DNA of 64,000 nucleotides from an uncultured Alistipes sp. (GTDB lineage Bacteria; Bacteroidota; Bacteroidia; Bacteroidales; Rikenellaceae): positions 62,001 to 126,000 of the forward strand of contig CAJUMU010000002.1 in NCBI GenBank assembly GCA_910587675.1. Reading direction: 5' to 3'. This document shows, one piece after another, positions 43,102 to 53,571 of the stretch. The translations under genes were made by a program, and so were the position numbers. Each line of letters begins with the position of its first letter. Positions within the stretch are counted from its first letter, which is position 1. The notes under the pieces are model-generated. The model was not told the DNA's origin. It saw only the letters and a program-made list of their open reading frames with translations, and did no database searches.

Positions 43102-44046
43102 TTAGGGAATATGCTCTGGTATGGGTGCTCGGTGTACTTCTTTTCCAGTTTCTCCGCCAAAACAGGTGTCATTAAAGTAAAATGCGCTTCCGTCATCTTG
43201 GACAGTTGCGGGGGCGCGTTCGTCTCCGTATGCGTATCCCCAAATAAACTCATGATAATATGATACGTTCGGCTCGCCGCTCAAGTGTTTTATTTTCGCA
43301 TCGCATGTCCATCCTCTTTTAACAGGATTAGCGTGTCTCCTCATTGTCCATTCTGTTAATATTCTGGTAGATTTATTGAAATATGAATAGCAATCAAGTA
43401 TTATTTCCCATTGAGTGATTCCGATGGAATTGGCTCCATATTCGTATTTTTTAAAAGGTATGCGATAGTTACCAGCAGCATCAGTTCTTGTTTCTATCTC
43501 TTGAACACCTCTTGTTTCGATAGACACTCGTTCTACAATTGCATATGTTCCAATGTTATCGTAAATTATTTCACCATTTTTATCGGCTATCATTATAGAA
43601 TGATATGTCATATCTTCGATTTTCCATTCAAGATTTATAATCTCGGTTTCTCCGATTACTATATCTGATTCTATGTTTGCTTGTAACTTTTCACCATAAT
43701 GATAGATTTTTTTTCTCATGTTACCCCATGTTTCCATGGTAGGTTCGGTTAATCCTTTACCATTGTAAACCAGTGTATAAGTATTGTCGGCAAACATCTC
43801 GTCAATAAGTAGCTGTTTCTCGATTTCTGTATTTATAGTTCCGCGATATTCATATCCTGTAAGCGCTATTTTATAGTTTTTATAGTGATCTTCACTCTGT
43901 GATAACGCATATTGCAAATGAGTTTCCCAATTTTTTGGGGCCGAGTCGGGTGGTTGGAGATTTTCTTGTTCAGAACATGAAATTAATCCGATCGTTGCGA
44001 ATATGCCTGTCCATAAGCATGCTCTCGCGAAAGTTAAGTTTTTCAT
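43102..44046 (-). CDS. Lipoprotein of unknown function, A+T-rich
   Basis: The 314-residue protein has a lipoprotein signal ending GLISC (Cys24) and then SEQENL. The N-terminal region is helical (ETHLQYALSQSEDHYKNYK) and the remainder mostly beta. No family was recognised. The gene is clearly richer in A+T than its neighbours, suggesting recent acquisition. Its stop codon at 43102 is followed in another frame by an open run (to 42990) encoding NNLKSLYKVGVIRLTAVYAT and beyond, so a frameshift may have shortened the C-terminus. Confidence 0.7.
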   Translation of the reverse strand: MKNLTFARACLWTGIFATIGLISCSEQENLQPPDSAPKNWETHLQYALSQSEDHYKNYKIALTGYEYRGTINTEIEKQLLIDEMFADNTYTLVYNGKGLTEPTMETWGNMRKKIYHYGEKLQANIESDIVIGETEIINLEWKIEDMTYHSIMIADKNGEIIYDNIGTYAIVERVSIETRGVQEIETRTDAAGNYRIPFKKYEYGANSIGITQWEIILDCYSYFNKSTRILTEWTMRRHANPVKRGWTCDAKIKHLSGEPNVSYYHEFIWGYAYGDERAPATVQDDGSAFYFNDTCFGGETGKEVHRAPIPEHIP

Positions 44047-44179
44047 AACCGTAGTTTTTATGGTTTGAGTACAAGATATGTATAATATTTCAAATTAAAA
44101 AGTGCTATATATTATTTGCGGTAAAATAAAACATTTATTATGCAATTTGATATATTTATAGTACCGTATTGAAATGATG

Positions 44180-44223
44180 ATATAAAAATAAATATTCCCC
44201 GCCGATTTTTCGGCGGGGAATAT
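44180..44223 (-). terminator. Terminator of prfC
   Basis: ATATTCCCCGCCG (44192-44204) pairs with CGGCGGGGAATAT (44211-44223). On the minus strand a TTTATTTTTAT run follows. It lies 21 nt past the prfC stop. Confidence 0.88.
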
Positions 44224-44244
44224 CCGTATGAATATAATCGCTGT

Positions 44245-45828
44245 CTAAAACTCCGACGTGAAGTGGAATCGGATATCCTTGAAGTTTTCCTGCGCCAAGG
44301 CCAGAGCATAGCTCGTGTCGGCGAGGTAGACGTCGCGGCCGTGCTTGTCGACGGCCATGTTGGAGTGTTTGCGGCGTTTGAAGTCGGCCAGTTGCTCGGC
44401 GTTGTCGCTCTCGATCCAGCATGCCTTGTGGATCGAGATGGGTTCCCAGCGGCATGAGGCGCCGTATTCGTGCTCCAGTCGATACTGTATCACCTCGAAC
44501 TGAAGCGCGCCGACCGTTCCGATGATCTTGCGGCCGTTGAGGTTCGACGTGAACAGCTGCGCCACGCCCTCGTCCATCAACTGGTCGATGCCCTTGGCGA
44601 GCTGCTTGAATTTCAACGGGTCGGCGTTCTCGATGTAGCGGAACAACTCGGGCGAGAACGAGGGTATGCCCGTGAATTTCAACTTTTCGCCCTCGGTGAA
44701 GGTGTCGCCTATCTTGAATGTCCCCGTATCGTGCAGACCGACTATGTCGCCCGGATAGGCGAAGTCGATGACCGACTTTTTCTCGGCCATGAAAGCCGTG
44801 GGCGACGAGAACTTCAGCTGCTTGCCGCTGCGCACGTGCAGGAAGTTCTTGTTGCGCTCGAACGTTCCCGAACATATCTTCAGAAAGGCTATTCGGTCGC
44901 GGTGGTTGGGGTCCATGTTGGCGTGTATCTTGAACACGAATCCCGTCATTTTCGCTTCCGAAGGCTCGACGGCGCGGGTCTCGGTGGTCGAGGGGCGCGG
45001 CGAGGGGGCTATGCGGATGAAACACTCCAGAAGCTCCCGCACGCCGAAATTATTCACCGCCGATCCGAAGAATACGGGCGCCAGCGTACCGCTCAGGTAG
45101 GCTTCGCGCTCGAACGGATCGTATACGCCCTCGACGAGTTCGAGATTTTCGCGCAACTGCGCCGCGTATTTGGGAGTGATGTATTTGTCGAGTTCGGGCG
45201 TGGTTATGTCGCTGAAATCGACCGTCGCGGCATCGGCCGTCTGACGCTGGTCGGTGGTGAAGAGCGACAGATTGTGTTCGTAAATGTTGTAAACGCCTTT
45301 GAATGTGTCGCCGCTCGATATGGGGAACGCGAGCGGACGCACGCGTATCTTCAATTCTCGCTCCACCTCGTCCAGAAGATCGAACGGATCCTTGCACGGG
45401 CGGTCGAGTTTGTTGATGAAGACCATCACGGGGGTATTGCGCATGCGGCATACGTTCATCAGTTTGCGCGTCTGCGTCTCGACGCCTTTCGCGCCGTCGA
45501 TGACGATGATTACCGAGTCCACGGCTGTGAGGGTGCGATAGGTATCCTCGGCGAAATCCTCGTGACCCGGGGTGTCGAGGATGTTGATCTTCACGTCCTT
45601 GTAGTTGAAGCCCATGACCGAGGTGGCCACCGATATGCCTCGCTGGCGTTCGATCTCCATGAAGTCGGACGTGGCGCCTTTCTTTATCTTGTTGCTCTTG
45701 ACGGCTCCCGCCACGTGTATGGCGCCGCCGAAGAGGAGCAGTTTTTCGGTAAGGGTGGTCTTTCCTGCATCGGGGTGCGATATGATCGCGAACGTTCTGC
45801 GTTTTGTAATTTCGTCGATTAACGCCAT
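44245..45828 (-). CDS. prfC: Peptide chain release factor 3
   Basis: The 527-residue translational GTPase removes RF1/RF2 from the ribosome after peptide release. The N-terminus [20 protein letters not shown] precedes the P-loop [28 protein letters not shown] is switch I/G2, DTPGHEDF is G3 and NKLDRP is G4, followed by the RF3-specific beta-barrel domains. The ATG at 45828 is chosen from family start and promoter position. Confidence 0.97.
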   Translation of the reverse strand: MALIDEITKRRTFAIISHPDAGKTTLTEKLLLFGGAIHVAGAVKSNKIKKGATSDFMEIERQRGISVATSVMGFNYKDVKINILDTPGHEDFAEDTYRTLTAVDSVIIVIDGAKGVETQTRKLMNVCRMRNTPVMVFINKLDRPCKDPFDLLDEVERELKIRVRPLAFPISSGDTFKGVYNIYEHNLSLFTTDQRQTADAATVDFSDITTPELDKYITPKYAAQLRENLELVEGVYDPFEREAYLSGTLAPVFFGSAVNNFGVRELLECFIRIAPSPRPSTTETRAVEPSEAKMTGFVFKIHANMDPNHRDRIAFLKICSGTFERNKNFLHVRSGKQLKFSSPTAFMAEKKSVIDFAYPGDIVGLHDTGTFKIGDTFTEGEKLKFTGIPSFSPELFRYIENADPLKFKQLAKGIDQLMDEGVAQLFTSNLNGRKIIGTVGALQFEVIQYRLEHEYGASCRWEPISIHKACWIESDNAEQLADFKRRKHSNMAVDKHGRDVYLADTSYALALAQENFKDIRFHFTSEF

Positions 45829-45854
45829 GATTTTCTCGAATTTCTTTTGCCCTG

Positions 45855-45886
45855 CAAAGATAGCACAAGCCGACGTGCGGAGCAAA
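45855..45886 (-). promoter_or_regulatory. Promoter of prfC
   Basis: On the minus strand: TTTG (45886-45883), 20 nt, TATCTTTG (45862-45855), about 27 nt upstream of the start codon. A textbook match to the Bacteroidota consensus. Confidence 0.8.
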
Positions 45887-45904
45887 TTTGTCGGGAATTA
45901 TATC

Positions 45905-45940
45905 GAGTCGGGGCGGATCTTCGAAGATCCGCCCCGACTC
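45905..45940 (-). terminator. Long palindrome at the end of the pyr cluster
   Basis: GAGTCGGGGCGGATCTTCG and its complement form a nearly perfect 36-nt palindrome 19 nt after the pyrD stop. The T tract is weak (GATATAATT on the minus strand). It may serve as a terminator or mRNA end stabiliser. Confidence 0.65.
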
Positions 45941-45958
45941 GTTAGGGTTGCGCCGCCT

Positions 45959-46879
45959 CTACAATGCCGCGCCGATTATGTTGCGCAGGCGGTCGATGCC
46001 GAGGCGTTCCATTTCGTGCGGCAGATTCTCTATGATGCGTTTGCAGGCGTACGGATCCTTGAGGTTGGCCGCGCCGACCTGAACGGCAGTCGCGCCCGCC
46101 ATCATCATCTCGATGACGTCGGCCGCGCTCTCCACGCCGCCGCAGCCCATTACGGGGATGCGGCACGCGCCCGCCACCTGATAGACCATACGCAACGCCA
46201 CGGGGAATATCGCGGGGCCCGAGAAGCCGCCCATCTTGTTGGCTATGACGGGACGGCGGCGGCGAGTGTCGATGCGCATGCCGAGCATGGTGTTTATGAG
46301 GCAGATGCCGTCGGCTCCCGCCTCCTCGCACGCCTTGGCTATGGCCACGATGTCGGTGACGTTGGGGCTCAGCTTTATGAAGACGGGCTTCGAGGTTACG
46401 GCCTTCACGGCGCGCGTCACCTCGGCGGCCATCGCGGGTTGCGTTCCGAAGCTCATGCCGCCGTTATGCACATTGGGACACGACACGTTCACCTCGATTA
46501 TCGCCACCTGCTCCTCGCGGTCGATCTTCGCGCAGCACTCGGCGTACTCATCGACCGAAAAACCGCTTATGTTGGCGATTATCGGCTTGCGGAATATGCT
46601 GCGCAGATGCGGCAACTCCTCCGAGATCACCGCGTCGACGCCCGGGTTTTGCAAACCGACCGAGTTAATCATGCCCGCGCGGCACTCGGCGATGCGGGGC
46701 GTGGAGTTGCCGAAACGCGCCTCGCGGGTGGTGCCTTTGATCGAGATCGATCCCAGTATGTTGATGTCGTAAAAGTTATTGTGCTCCGTTCCGAAGCCGA
46801 ACGTGCCGCTGGCGGGGACGACGGGATTGTCCAGCCCCACGCCGCACAACTCGACCGACAGATCGTAATTCTTTGCCAT
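45959..46879 (-). CDS. pyrD: Dihydroorotate dehydrogenase B, catalytic subunit
   Basis: The 306-residue FMN enzyme oxidises dihydroorotate to orotate. The catalytic base is Cys134 in NVSCPNVHNGGMSFG; Cys instead of Ser marks class 1B, the NAD-linked form that needs PyrK, whose gene lies just upstream (11-nt gap). FMN-binding runs PASGTFGFG and MGCGGVESAAD are present. It is the last gene of the pyrC-carA-carB-pyrK-pyrD cluster. Confidence 0.96.
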   Translation of the reverse strand: MAKNYDLSVELCGVGLDNPVVPASGTFGFGTEHNNFYDINILGSISIKGTTREARFGNSTPRIAECRAGMINSVGLQNPGVDAVISEELPHLRSIFRKPIIANISGFSVDEYAECCAKIDREEQVAIIEVNVSCPNVHNGGMSFGTQPAMAAEVTRAVKAVTSKPVFIKLSPNVTDIVAIAKACEEAGADGICLINTMLGMRIDTRRRRPVIANKMGGFSGPAIFPVALRMVYQVAGACRIPVMGCGGVESAADVIEMMMAGATAVQVGAANLKDPYACKRIIENLPHEMERLGIDRLRNIIGAAL

Positions 46880-46890
46880 GACTCTGCTCT

Positions 46891-47631
46891 TTACCAAATT
46901 ATCTCTTCGCGTTTCATTACGGGACCGTCCTTGCAGATGCGTTTGTTGCCCGCGTGGGTCTTGCAGCTGCATCCCATGCAGGCTCCGAAGCCGCATCCCA
47001 TGCGCTCTTCGAAACTGAGTTCGCCGTTCTGCTCGCAACATTCGCACAGCGCGCGCAACATGGGCATGGGGCCGCAGGCGTAGAAGTAGTCGAACTCGAC
47101 GGCGTTTTCGCGTATGGCGTCGGTCACGAATCCCTTCGTCCCCTTCGATCCGTCAGCGGTCGATACGAATACCTTCGCGCCCAAAGTTCGGAACTCATCC
47201 TCGTAGAATATCTCGGCGGCGGTGTTGAACCCGAGCGCGACGGTCACTTCGCGGCCGCGCGCCGAAAGTTCTTTCGCGAGCCGATAGAGGGGCGGCACGC
47301 CGACTCCGCCGCCGACCAGCAGCGGGCGACGGCACTCGACCGCAGGGTCGAATCCGTTGCCCAGCCCCGTGAGCAGGTCGAGTTTCGCGCCTGCCGTCAT
47401 GCGGCTCATGACCTCCGTGCCGCTGCCGACCACCTTGTATATCAACGTTATGGTGCGGTCGTCGTAATCGCATATCGAGATCGGGCGGCGCAGATAGAAG
47501 CCGTCCAGCTCGATGTTGACGAACTGTCCCGGGCGGTCGATCCATTGCGTGTCGCCTTCGAGGATCATGCGGTGAACGTCTGCCGTGAGAGGTTCGTTGG
47601 CCTTGATTTCGTATATTCCCTTTTTATACAT
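46891..47631 (-). CDS. pyrK: Dihydroorotate dehydrogenase electron-transfer subunit
   Basis: The 246-residue ferredoxin-reductase-like protein passes electrons from PyrD FMN to NAD+. An FAD-binding RPISICDYDD run is near 51, an NAD-binding LLVGGGVGVPPLYRLA at about 104-119, and a CGPMPMLRALC strand. The [2Fe-2S] motif CGFGACMGCSCKTHAGNKRIC is near the C-terminus. The start lies 2 nt after the carB stop. Confidence 0.95.
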   Translation of the reverse strand: MYKKGIYEIKANEPLTADVHRMILEGDTQWIDRPGQFVNIELDGFYLRRPISICDYDDRTITLIYKVVGSGTEVMSRMTAGAKLDLLTGLGNGFDPAVECRRPLLVGGGVGVPPLYRLAKELSARGREVTVALGFNTAAEIFYEDEFRTLGAKVFVSTADGSKGTKGFVTDAIRENAVEFDYFYACGPMPMLRALCECCEQNGELSFEERMGCGFGACMGCSCKTHAGNKRICKDGPVMKREEIIW

Positions 47632-47633
47632 GG

Positions 47634-50600
47634 CTACTCGGCGTCGATGGTTGAAACACCTAATGTTATCTCCTCCAACACGTCGAGCAGCACGCTCACC
47701 GTCTCCAGCGCGGTGAAGATCGTCACGTTGTTCTCCACGGCGGCGCGGCGTATGTCGTAACCGTCGCGGCGGGTGCTGTGCTGGTTCACGTCGATGGTGT
47801 TGATGACGTACGTCACGTGGCCCTTGCGCAGCGAGTCGTAAATCTCGGTGCTGCCTTCGCTCAGCTTGCGCAGATAGCGGGTGCGGATGCCGTGGCTGCG
47901 CAGGAACTCGGTGGTGCCCTTCGTCGCCTCGATGTTGAAGCCCAGATCGTAAAAACGCTTTATGAGCGGCAGGGCGCGCATCTTGTCGCGGTCGGCGATG
48001 GTGACGAAAATGGTGCCGTAGTTGGCCACCGTCATGCCCGACGACTGCAACGACTTGTAGAGCGCGCGCGTGAGGCTCTTGTCGTATCCTATGGCCTCGC
48101 CCGTCGATTTCATCTCGGGCGAGAGGTACGAATCCACGCCGCGGATCTTCGCGAACGAGAACGCGGGCGATTTTACGAACCAGCGGCAGCTCTCCTTGCC
48201 GTAAATCTCGGTTATTCCCTGCTCCTTGAGCGAGTGTCCGAGGATCACGAGGGTCGCGATCTTGGCCATCGGCACGCCCGTCGATTTGGAGAGGAACGGC
48301 ACCGTGCGCGACGAACGGGGATTGACCTCGATCACGTACACCTTGTCGTTCTCGTCGACGATGAACTGGATGTTGAACAGACCGACGATGCCTATCGCGA
48401 GGCCCAGACGCTCGGTGTAGCTTATGATCGTCCGCTTCACCTCGTCGCTCACGCTGAACGTGGGGTAGACGCTTATGCTGTCGCCCGAGTGGATTCCCGT
48501 GCGCTCGACATGCTCCATGATGCCCGGGATGAATACGTCCTTGCCGTCGCAGATGGCGTCCACTTCCAGCTCCTTGCCCTGAATGTATTTGTCGACCAGC
48601 ACGGGCGACTTCTCGTTGATCTCAACCGCCGAGCGCAGATAGTGGCGCAGCGTCTCCTCGTTGCCGACGATCTGCATGGCTCGGCCGCCGAGCACGAAGC
48701 TCGGGCGCACCAGCACGGGATAGCCTATGCGCGCCGCGGCGGCCACGCCCGCCTCGATGTCGGTCACGGCCTCGGCCTGCGGCTGCGGGATGCCCACCTC
48801 GTTCATGATGCGTTCGAAGCATTTGCGGTCCTCGGCGTTGTTGATGGCCTCGATGTCGGTGCCGATGATCTTAACGCCTAACTCGGCCAGCGGCTCGGCC
48901 AGATTGATGGCCGTCTGTCCTCCGAGCGACACCACGATGCCGTCGGGACGCTCCAGCTCCACCACGTTCATTACGTCCTCCACCGTCAACGGCTCGAAAT
49001 AGAGTTTGTCGCTGATGGTGTAGTCGGTCGACACGGTCTCGGGGTTGTTGTTTATGATTATGGCCTCGTACCCCGCCTCCTTTATGGTCCAGATGGCGTG
49101 AACGGTCGAGTAGTCGAACTCGACGCCCTGACCGATGCGGATGGGACCCGAGCCGAGCACCAGTATCTTCTTGCGGTCGCTTACGACGGACTCGTTCTCC
49201 TGCTCGTAGGTCGAGTAGAAGTAGGGCACGTAAGAGTCGAACTCGCTGGCGCAGGTGTCGATCATCTTGTACACGGGGAATATCTTCTCGTCGCGGCGCA
49301 GGCAGAAGACCTCCGCTTCGCTCATGCCCCAAAGCTGACCTATGTATTTGTCGCTGAATCCCATTCGCTTGGCGTCGCGCAGCGCTTCCTTATCGCCTTT
49401 GGCGGCAGCGACGACGTTTTCCAACTCGACGATGTTCTTGAACTTCTCGAGGAAGAGCATGTCGATCTTAGTGTGGTTGTAGACTATGAGCAGATCGACG
49501 CCCTTGCGTATCAGTTGCGCTATGGCGTAAAGACGGTCGTCGGTGCCCTTGCGTATGTACTCCAACAGCTTCTCCGACGACCAGTCGTCGAATTTCTTGT
49601 GATAGATGTGGCACACTCCCGTCTCCAACGAACGCACGGCCTTCAGGAGGCTCTCTTCGATGGTGCGGCCTATGCTCATCACTTCGCCCGTGGCTTTCAT
49701 CTGCGTGCCTAACTCGTTCGACGCGTCGCTGAACTTGTCGAACGGGAAACGCGCGATTTTGGTCACCACATAGTCGAGCGCGGGTTCGAAACTTGCGGGG
49801 GTGTTGGCTATGCGGATCTCGTCGAGCGTGAGTCCCACGGCGATCTTGGCGCTGACGCGGGCGATGGGATAGCCGCTGGCTTTCGACGCCAAGGCCGACG
49901 AACGCGACACGCGGGGATTCACCTCGATGATGTAGTATTTGAACGAGAGCGGATCCAGCGCGAACTGCACGTTGCAGCCGCCCTCGATCTCCAGCGCGCG
50001 GATGATCTTCAGCGCGCTGTCGCGCAGGAGCTGGTACTCCTTGTTGGTGAGCGTCTGGCTCGGAGCCACCACTATCGAGTCGCCCGTGTGTATGCCCACG
50101 GGGTCGATGTTCTCCATGTTGCATATCGTGATGGCGGTGTCGTTCTTGTCGCGCATCACCTCGTACTCGATCTCCTTGTAGCCCTTGATGCTCTTCTCGA
50201 CCAGCACCTGATGTACGGGCGAGAGCGAGAGCGCGTTGCGCATCACCTCGCGCAGCTCCTCCTCGTTGTCGGCGAATCCGCCGCCCGTGCCGCCCAGCGT
50301 GAACGCGGGACGGAGCACCACGGGATAACCGATCTCCTCGGCCGCCTCGACGCCTGCCTCCATCGTGTTCACCACGATCGACGGCAGCACGGGCTCGCCG
50401 ATGCTCAGGCACAGCTCCTTGAACAGCTCGCGGTCCTCGGCCTTCTCGATGCTCTTGAACGAGGTGCCCAGAATCTCTACCTGACACTCGTCCAAAACGC
50501 CCTTTTTGGCCAGCTGCACGGCCAAGTTCAGACCCGTCTGGCCTCCGAGGCTCGGCACGATGGCGTCGGGACGCTCGTAACGCACGATTTTGGCCACGTA

Positions 50601-50816
50601 CTCCAGCGTGAGCGGCTCCATGTATACCTTGTCGGCTATGTCGGTGTCGGTCATGATCGTGGCGGGGTTCGAGTTCACGAGGATCACTTCGTAACCCTCC
50701 TCTTTCAGGGCCAAGCACGCCTGCGTGCCCGCGTAATCGAACTCGGCGGCCTGACCTATGACGATCGGACCCGATCCGATCACCATCACTTTCTTTATAT
50801 CGGTTCTCTTAGGCAT
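47634..50816 (-). CDS. carB: Carbamoyl-phosphate synthase, large subunit
   Basis: The 1060-residue enzyme combines bicarbonate, ammonia from CarA and two ATP into carbamoyl phosphate. Two homologous ATP-grasp halves are evident, each starting [20 protein letters not shown] and [18 protein letters not shown]. The C-terminal MGS-like regulatory domain (after about 930, [21 protein letters not shown] in two adjoining runs) is where UMP and ornithine act in other bacteria. Its start overlaps the end of carA by 8 nt. Confidence 0.97.
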   Translation of the reverse strand: MPKRTDIKKVMVIGSGPIVIGQAAEFDYAGTQACLALKEEGYEVILVNSNPATIMTDTDIADKVYMEPLTLEYVAKIVRYERPDAIVPSLGGQTGLNLAVQLAKKGVLDECQVEILGTSFKSIEKAEDRELFKELCLSIGEPVLPSIVVNTMEAGVEAAEEIGYPVVLRPAFTLGGTGGGFADNEEELREVMRNALSLSPVHQVLVEKSIKGYKEIEYEVMRDKNDTAITICNMENIDPVGIHTGDSIVVAPSQTLTNKEYQLLRDSALKIIRALEIEGGCNVQFALDPLSFKYYIIEVNPRVSRSSALASKASGYPIARVSAKIAVGLTLDEIRIANTPASFEPALDYVVTKIARFPFDKFSDASNELGTQMKATGEVMSIGRTIEESLLKAVRSLETGVCHIYHKKFDDWSSEKLLEYIRKGTDDRLYAIAQLIRKGVDLLIVYNHTKIDMLFLEKFKNIVELENVVAAAKGDKEALRDAKRMGFSDKYIGQLWGMSEAEVFCLRRDEKIFPVYKMIDTCASEFDSYVPYFYSTYEQENESVVSDRKKILVLGSGPIRIGQGVEFDYSTVHAIWTIKEAGYEAIIINNNPETVSTDYTISDKLYFEPLTVEDVMNVVELERPDGIVVSLGGQTAINLAEPLAELGVKIIGTDIEAINNAEDRKCFERIMNEVGIPQPQAEAVTDIEAGVAAAARIGYPVLVRPSFVLGGRAMQIVGNEETLRHYLRSAVEINEKSPVLVDKYIQGKELEVDAICDGKDVFIPGIMEHVERTGIHSGDSISVYPTFSVSDEVKRTIISYTERLGLAIGIVGLFNIQFIVDENDKVYVIEVNPRSSRTVPFLSKSTGVPMAKIATLVILGHSLKEQGITEIYGKESCRWFVKSPAFSFAKIRGVDSYLSPEMKSTGEAIGYDKSLTRALYKSLQSSGMTVANYGTIFVTIADRDKMRALPLIKRFYDLGFNIEATKGTTEFLRSHGIRTRYLRKLSEGSTEIYDSLRKGHVTYVINTIDVNQHSTRRDGYDIRRAAVENNVTIFTALETVSVLLDVLEEITLGVSTIDAE

Positions 50817-51900
50817 TTTGATACTCCTCCATCATTTTAATGAATTTATCGAAAAGGTAGGTGCTGTCCTGCGGACCCGGGGCGCTTTCGGGGTGGTATT
50901 GCACCGAGAATACCTTGTCCTCCGCGCACTCGACGCCCTCGATGGTGCCGTCGAGCAGATTCACGTGGGTGGGACGCAGACGCGTGGCCTCCACCGATGC
51001 GCCGTCCACCGCGAAGTTGTGGTTCTGGCTGGTGATCTCTATGCGGCCCGTGTCGAGGTTCTTAACGGGGTGGTTGCCGCCGCGATGGCCGAACTTCATC
51101 TTGAACGTCCGCGCGCCGTAAGCCAGCGATATGAGCTGGTGGCCCAGACAGATGCCGAAGAGCGGAATGCGTCCGCGCACCTCGCGAATGAGCTCCACCA
51201 CCTCGGGAACGTTCTCCGGATCGCCCGGGCCGTTCGAGAGGAATATGCCGTCGGGGTTGAAGGCCATGATCTCGTCGAGGGTGGTGTTGTAGGGCACCAC
51301 CGTCACGTTGCACCCTTTGGCGTTGAGTTGGCGGATGATGTTGTATTTTATTCCGCAGTCCACCGCCACTATGTCGTATTTGTGGTTGGGCGTGCGCGAG
51401 AACCAGCGTTTGCGGCTGCTCACCTGCTTCACCTGATCCGATTGCAGCGGAGTCGAGAGGATCATCTCCATAGCCTTTTCGTGGGGCGTGTCGATGTTGA
51501 CGATGGCCGCGCGCTGGCAACCCTCGTCGCGGATTATGCGGGTTATCATGCGCGTGTCGACGCCGCCGATGCAGGGTATTCCCTGCTCGTCGAGCACCTC
51601 CGAGAAAGTTTTGGTGTAGCGGAAATTGCTCGGGTTCTCGTTGCATTCGCGCACCACCATGCCGCCGATCGAGGGGAACTTGGTCTCGAAATCTTCGTCC
51701 GTGATTCCGTAATTGCCGATCAGGGGGTAGGTCATCACGACAATCTGACCCGTGTACGACGGATCGGAGAGGATCTCTTGATATCCCACCATCGAAGTGT
51801 TGAAAACCAACTCGCAAACGCGCTCCACATCGGCTCCGTAACCGTAACCGAAGAATTCGCGGCCGTTCTCGAGAACTAACTTTTTTGTAAATGGTTTCAT
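50809..51900 (-). CDS. carA: Carbamoyl-phosphate synthase, small (glutaminase) subunit
   Basis: The 363-residue protein has an N-terminal CarA domain ([18 protein letters not shown]) and a class I glutamine amidotransferase domain with [11 protein letters not shown] (nucleophile Cys251) and [11 protein letters not shown] (His336, Glu338). It supplies ammonia through a tunnel to CarB, encoded downstream with an 8-nt overlap. A structured repeat separates it from pyrC. Confidence 0.97.
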   Translation of the reverse strand: MKPFTKKLVLENGREFFGYGYGADVERVCELVFNTSMVGYQEILSDPSYTGQIVVMTYPLIGNYGITDEDFETKFPSIGGMVVRECNENPSNFRYTKTFSEVLDEQGIPCIGGVDTRMITRIIRDEGCQRAAIVNIDTPHEKAMEMILSTPLQSDQVKQVSSRKRWFSRTPNHKYDIVAVDCGIKYNIIRQLNAKGCNVTVVPYNTTLDEIMAFNPDGIFLSNGPGDPENVPEVVELIREVRGRIPLFGICLGHQLISLAYGARTFKMKFGHRGGNHPVKNLDTGRIEITSQNHNFAVDGASVEATRLRPTHVNLLDGTIEGVECAEDKVFSVQYHPESAPGPQDSTYLFDKFIKMMEEYQNA

Positions 51901-51952
51901 TCGTCTGTGTTATAATTTATTTTTCTTAATTTTCAATGTATTGTGAGTATAT

Positions 51953-52034
51953 CGACATTGCAAAGCAATGTCGGCAGTTCGCCGCCGCCCCCACGCGGCG
52001 GACTGCTGTCGCATTCCTGCCGCCGTCGGCGAAC
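51953..52034. repeat. Structured intergenic repeat, family 1, copy E (inverted)
   Basis: Edge triloop hairpin CGACATTGC-AAA-GCAATGTCG (51953-51973), then GCAGTTCGCCGCCGCCCC, ACGCGGCGGACTGC, and a far arm GCCGCCGTCGGCGAAC. It sits in the pyrC-carA gap and would be transcribed with the operon. Confidence 0.75.
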
Positions 52035-52055
52035 AGCGTCGTGAGCGTATGAAAA

Positions 52056-53321
52056 TTACCTCTCATACACTATGCGGCCGTCCGACATGGTCAGCACGCA
52101 GTCGCCTCGCAGCCTCCAGCCCTCGAAAGGGGTGCTGCGTCCCTTCGAAAGGAACGTCGCGGGATCCACCGCGAACTCCCGATCCGTATCGAAAACCGCT
52201 ATGTCGGCCGCCTCGCCCTCCGCGAGTCCTCCGCCGAGCGAGAATATGCGGCGCGGCGCCTCCGACATCAAATCTATCATCTTTTCGGGCGTTATGACAC
52301 CCGTAAGCACCAACTTGGTGTAGATTACCGCGAACGAGGTCTCCAGTCCGACGACGCCCATCGCGCTGCCCGCCAGCCCGCGCGACTTCTCCTCAGCGGT
52401 ATGGGGCGCGTGGTCGGTGGCTATGACGTCTATGGTGCCGTCCTGCACGCCCTCCAGCAGCGCGTCGCGGTCGGCGGCCGAACGGATGGGCGGATTCATC
52501 TTGAAACGCCCCTCCTCTTTCAGATCCATGTCGCACATCGTGAGGTAGTGCGGTCCCGTCTCGCAGGTTATGCGCACGCCGCTGCGTTTCGCCTCGCGTA
52601 TGAGCGCCACGCTCTCCTTGGTCGAGATGTGGCACACGTGGTAGCGGCAGCCCGTCGCGGCCGCCAGCTCTATGTCGCGTTCTATCTGTCGCCACTCGCT
52701 TTCGGAGCAGATTCCCTTGTGGCCGTGCAGGGCGGCGTACTCGCCGTCGTGGATGTAGCCTCCGCGGAGCAGTTCGTTCACCTCGCAGTGGGCCGCTATG
52801 ATGCAGTCGAGCGCGGCCGCCTCCGTCATCGCGGTGCGCATCGCGGCATCGCTCTGTACGCCGCTGCCGTCGTCGGAGAATCCCGCCACGTAAGGTTTCA
52901 GCGCGGCGAAATCGACCGATCGTTCGCCCTTGCGGCCGAGCGTTATGGTGGCGTAGGGCAATACTTTGATTTTTGCGTCGCGCGCTATGATATCTCTCTC
53001 GCGACGCAGATTCTCTGTCGAGTCGGGCGCGGGATCGAGGTTGGGCATGGCGCAAACCGTCGTGAATCCTCCGCGGGCGGCGGCGGCCGTTCCCGTGGCT
53101 ATGGTCTCTTTGGCCGAGAACCCGGGTTCGCGCAGGTGGACGTGCAGGTCGACCAGACCGCTCGCGACGATGCGTCCCGCGCAATCTATCGCTCTGTCGC
53201 CGGCGCCGACCGTTATGTCGTCGGCGATGCGTTCTATGACCCCTCCGCGCACGGCTATGTCGGCCATGACCGATCCGCCTCCGCGCACTACCGTTCCGCC
53301 TTTGAGAATTATCCGTTCCAT
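52056..53321 (-). CDS. pyrC: Dihydroorotase
   Basis: The 421-residue metal-dependent amidohydrolase closes carbamoyl-aspartate to dihydroorotate. It is of the longer class I type. DLHVHLREPG carries the metal ligands His60 and His62, HCEVNELL and HVCHIST carry further ligand histidines, and ATDHAPHT carries the catalytic Asp. It leads the pyr cluster and is preceded by a probable attenuator. Confidence 0.95.
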   Translation of the reverse strand: MERIILKGGTVVRGGGSVMADIAVRGGVIERIADDITVGAGDRAIDCAGRIVASGLVDLHVHLREPGFSAKETIATGTAAAARGGFTTVCAMPNLDPAPDSTENLRRERDIIARDAKIKVLPYATITLGRKGERSVDFAALKPYVAGFSDDGSGVQSDAAMRTAMTEAAALDCIIAAHCEVNELLRGGYIHDGEYAALHGHKGICSESEWRQIERDIELAAATGCRYHVCHISTKESVALIREAKRSGVRITCETGPHYLTMCDMDLKEEGRFKMNPPIRSAADRDALLEGVQDGTIDVIATDHAPHTAEEKSRGLAGSAMGVVGLETSFAVIYTKLVLTGVITPEKMIDLMSEAPRRIFSLGGGLAEGEAADIAVFDTDREFAVDPATFLSKGRSTPFEGWRLRGDCVLTMSDGRIVYER

Positions 53322-53330
53322 ATCGTCACA

Positions 53331-53355
53331 CAAAAAGAGCGACTTAAACAGTCGC
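53331..53355 (-). terminator. Leader terminator (attenuator) immediately before pyrC
   Basis: On the minus strand GCGACT-GTTTA-AGTCGC is followed by TCTTTTTG. The 6-bp stem and U run end about 10 nt before the pyrC start codon. There is no gene for it to terminate except the short leader frame. Confidence 0.65.
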
Positions 53356-53362
53356 CCTATAA

Positions 53363-53488
53363 TTAACAATTATAAACAGTTATAACGTCTTGTTGAAACC
53401 CGATATTGAAAATCGAAAAACAAGCGCCCCCGTGATCGACCGCATAACGCTTCGACGGCTTCGGAGATATTTGGTTTCGCTTTCTCAT
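53363..53488 (-). CDS. Putative leader peptide of the pyr attenuator
   Basis: A 41-codon frame starts with ATG about 14 nt after the predicted transcription start and ends with TAA 7 nt before the terminator stem. The peptide begins MRKRNQISPKPSKRYAVDHG and has no recognised domain. The distal half of the coding RNA is U-rich and contains a hairpin (CTTGTT with AACAAG, 53389-53424) that could pause RNA polymerase. The layout resembles the 44-codon pyrL leader of E. coli pyrBI. Translation has not been shown. Confidence 0.45.
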   Translation of the reverse strand: MRKRNQISPKPSKRYAVDHGGACFSIFNIGFQQDVITVYNC

Positions 53489-53507
53489 TTCGGTATACTT
53501 ATCGGGA

Positions 53508-53538
53508 CAAAGGTACGAAATATTTTTCGAATACCATA
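53508..53538 (-). promoter_or_regulatory. Promoter of the pyr operon
   Basis: On the minus strand TATG (53538-53535), 19 nt, TACCTTTG (53515-53508). The -7 is a perfect consensus match, giving a leader of about 180 nt before pyrC. Confidence 0.65.
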
Positions 53539-53571
53539 CCCGCCCGCGATATTTCTTTCTCCCTCCGCGCG

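Noticed and set aside
42990..43253. An independent 87-residue minus-strand gene
   Set aside because: Most of it overlaps the lipoprotein gene in another frame. It is kept only as evidence for a possible frameshift.
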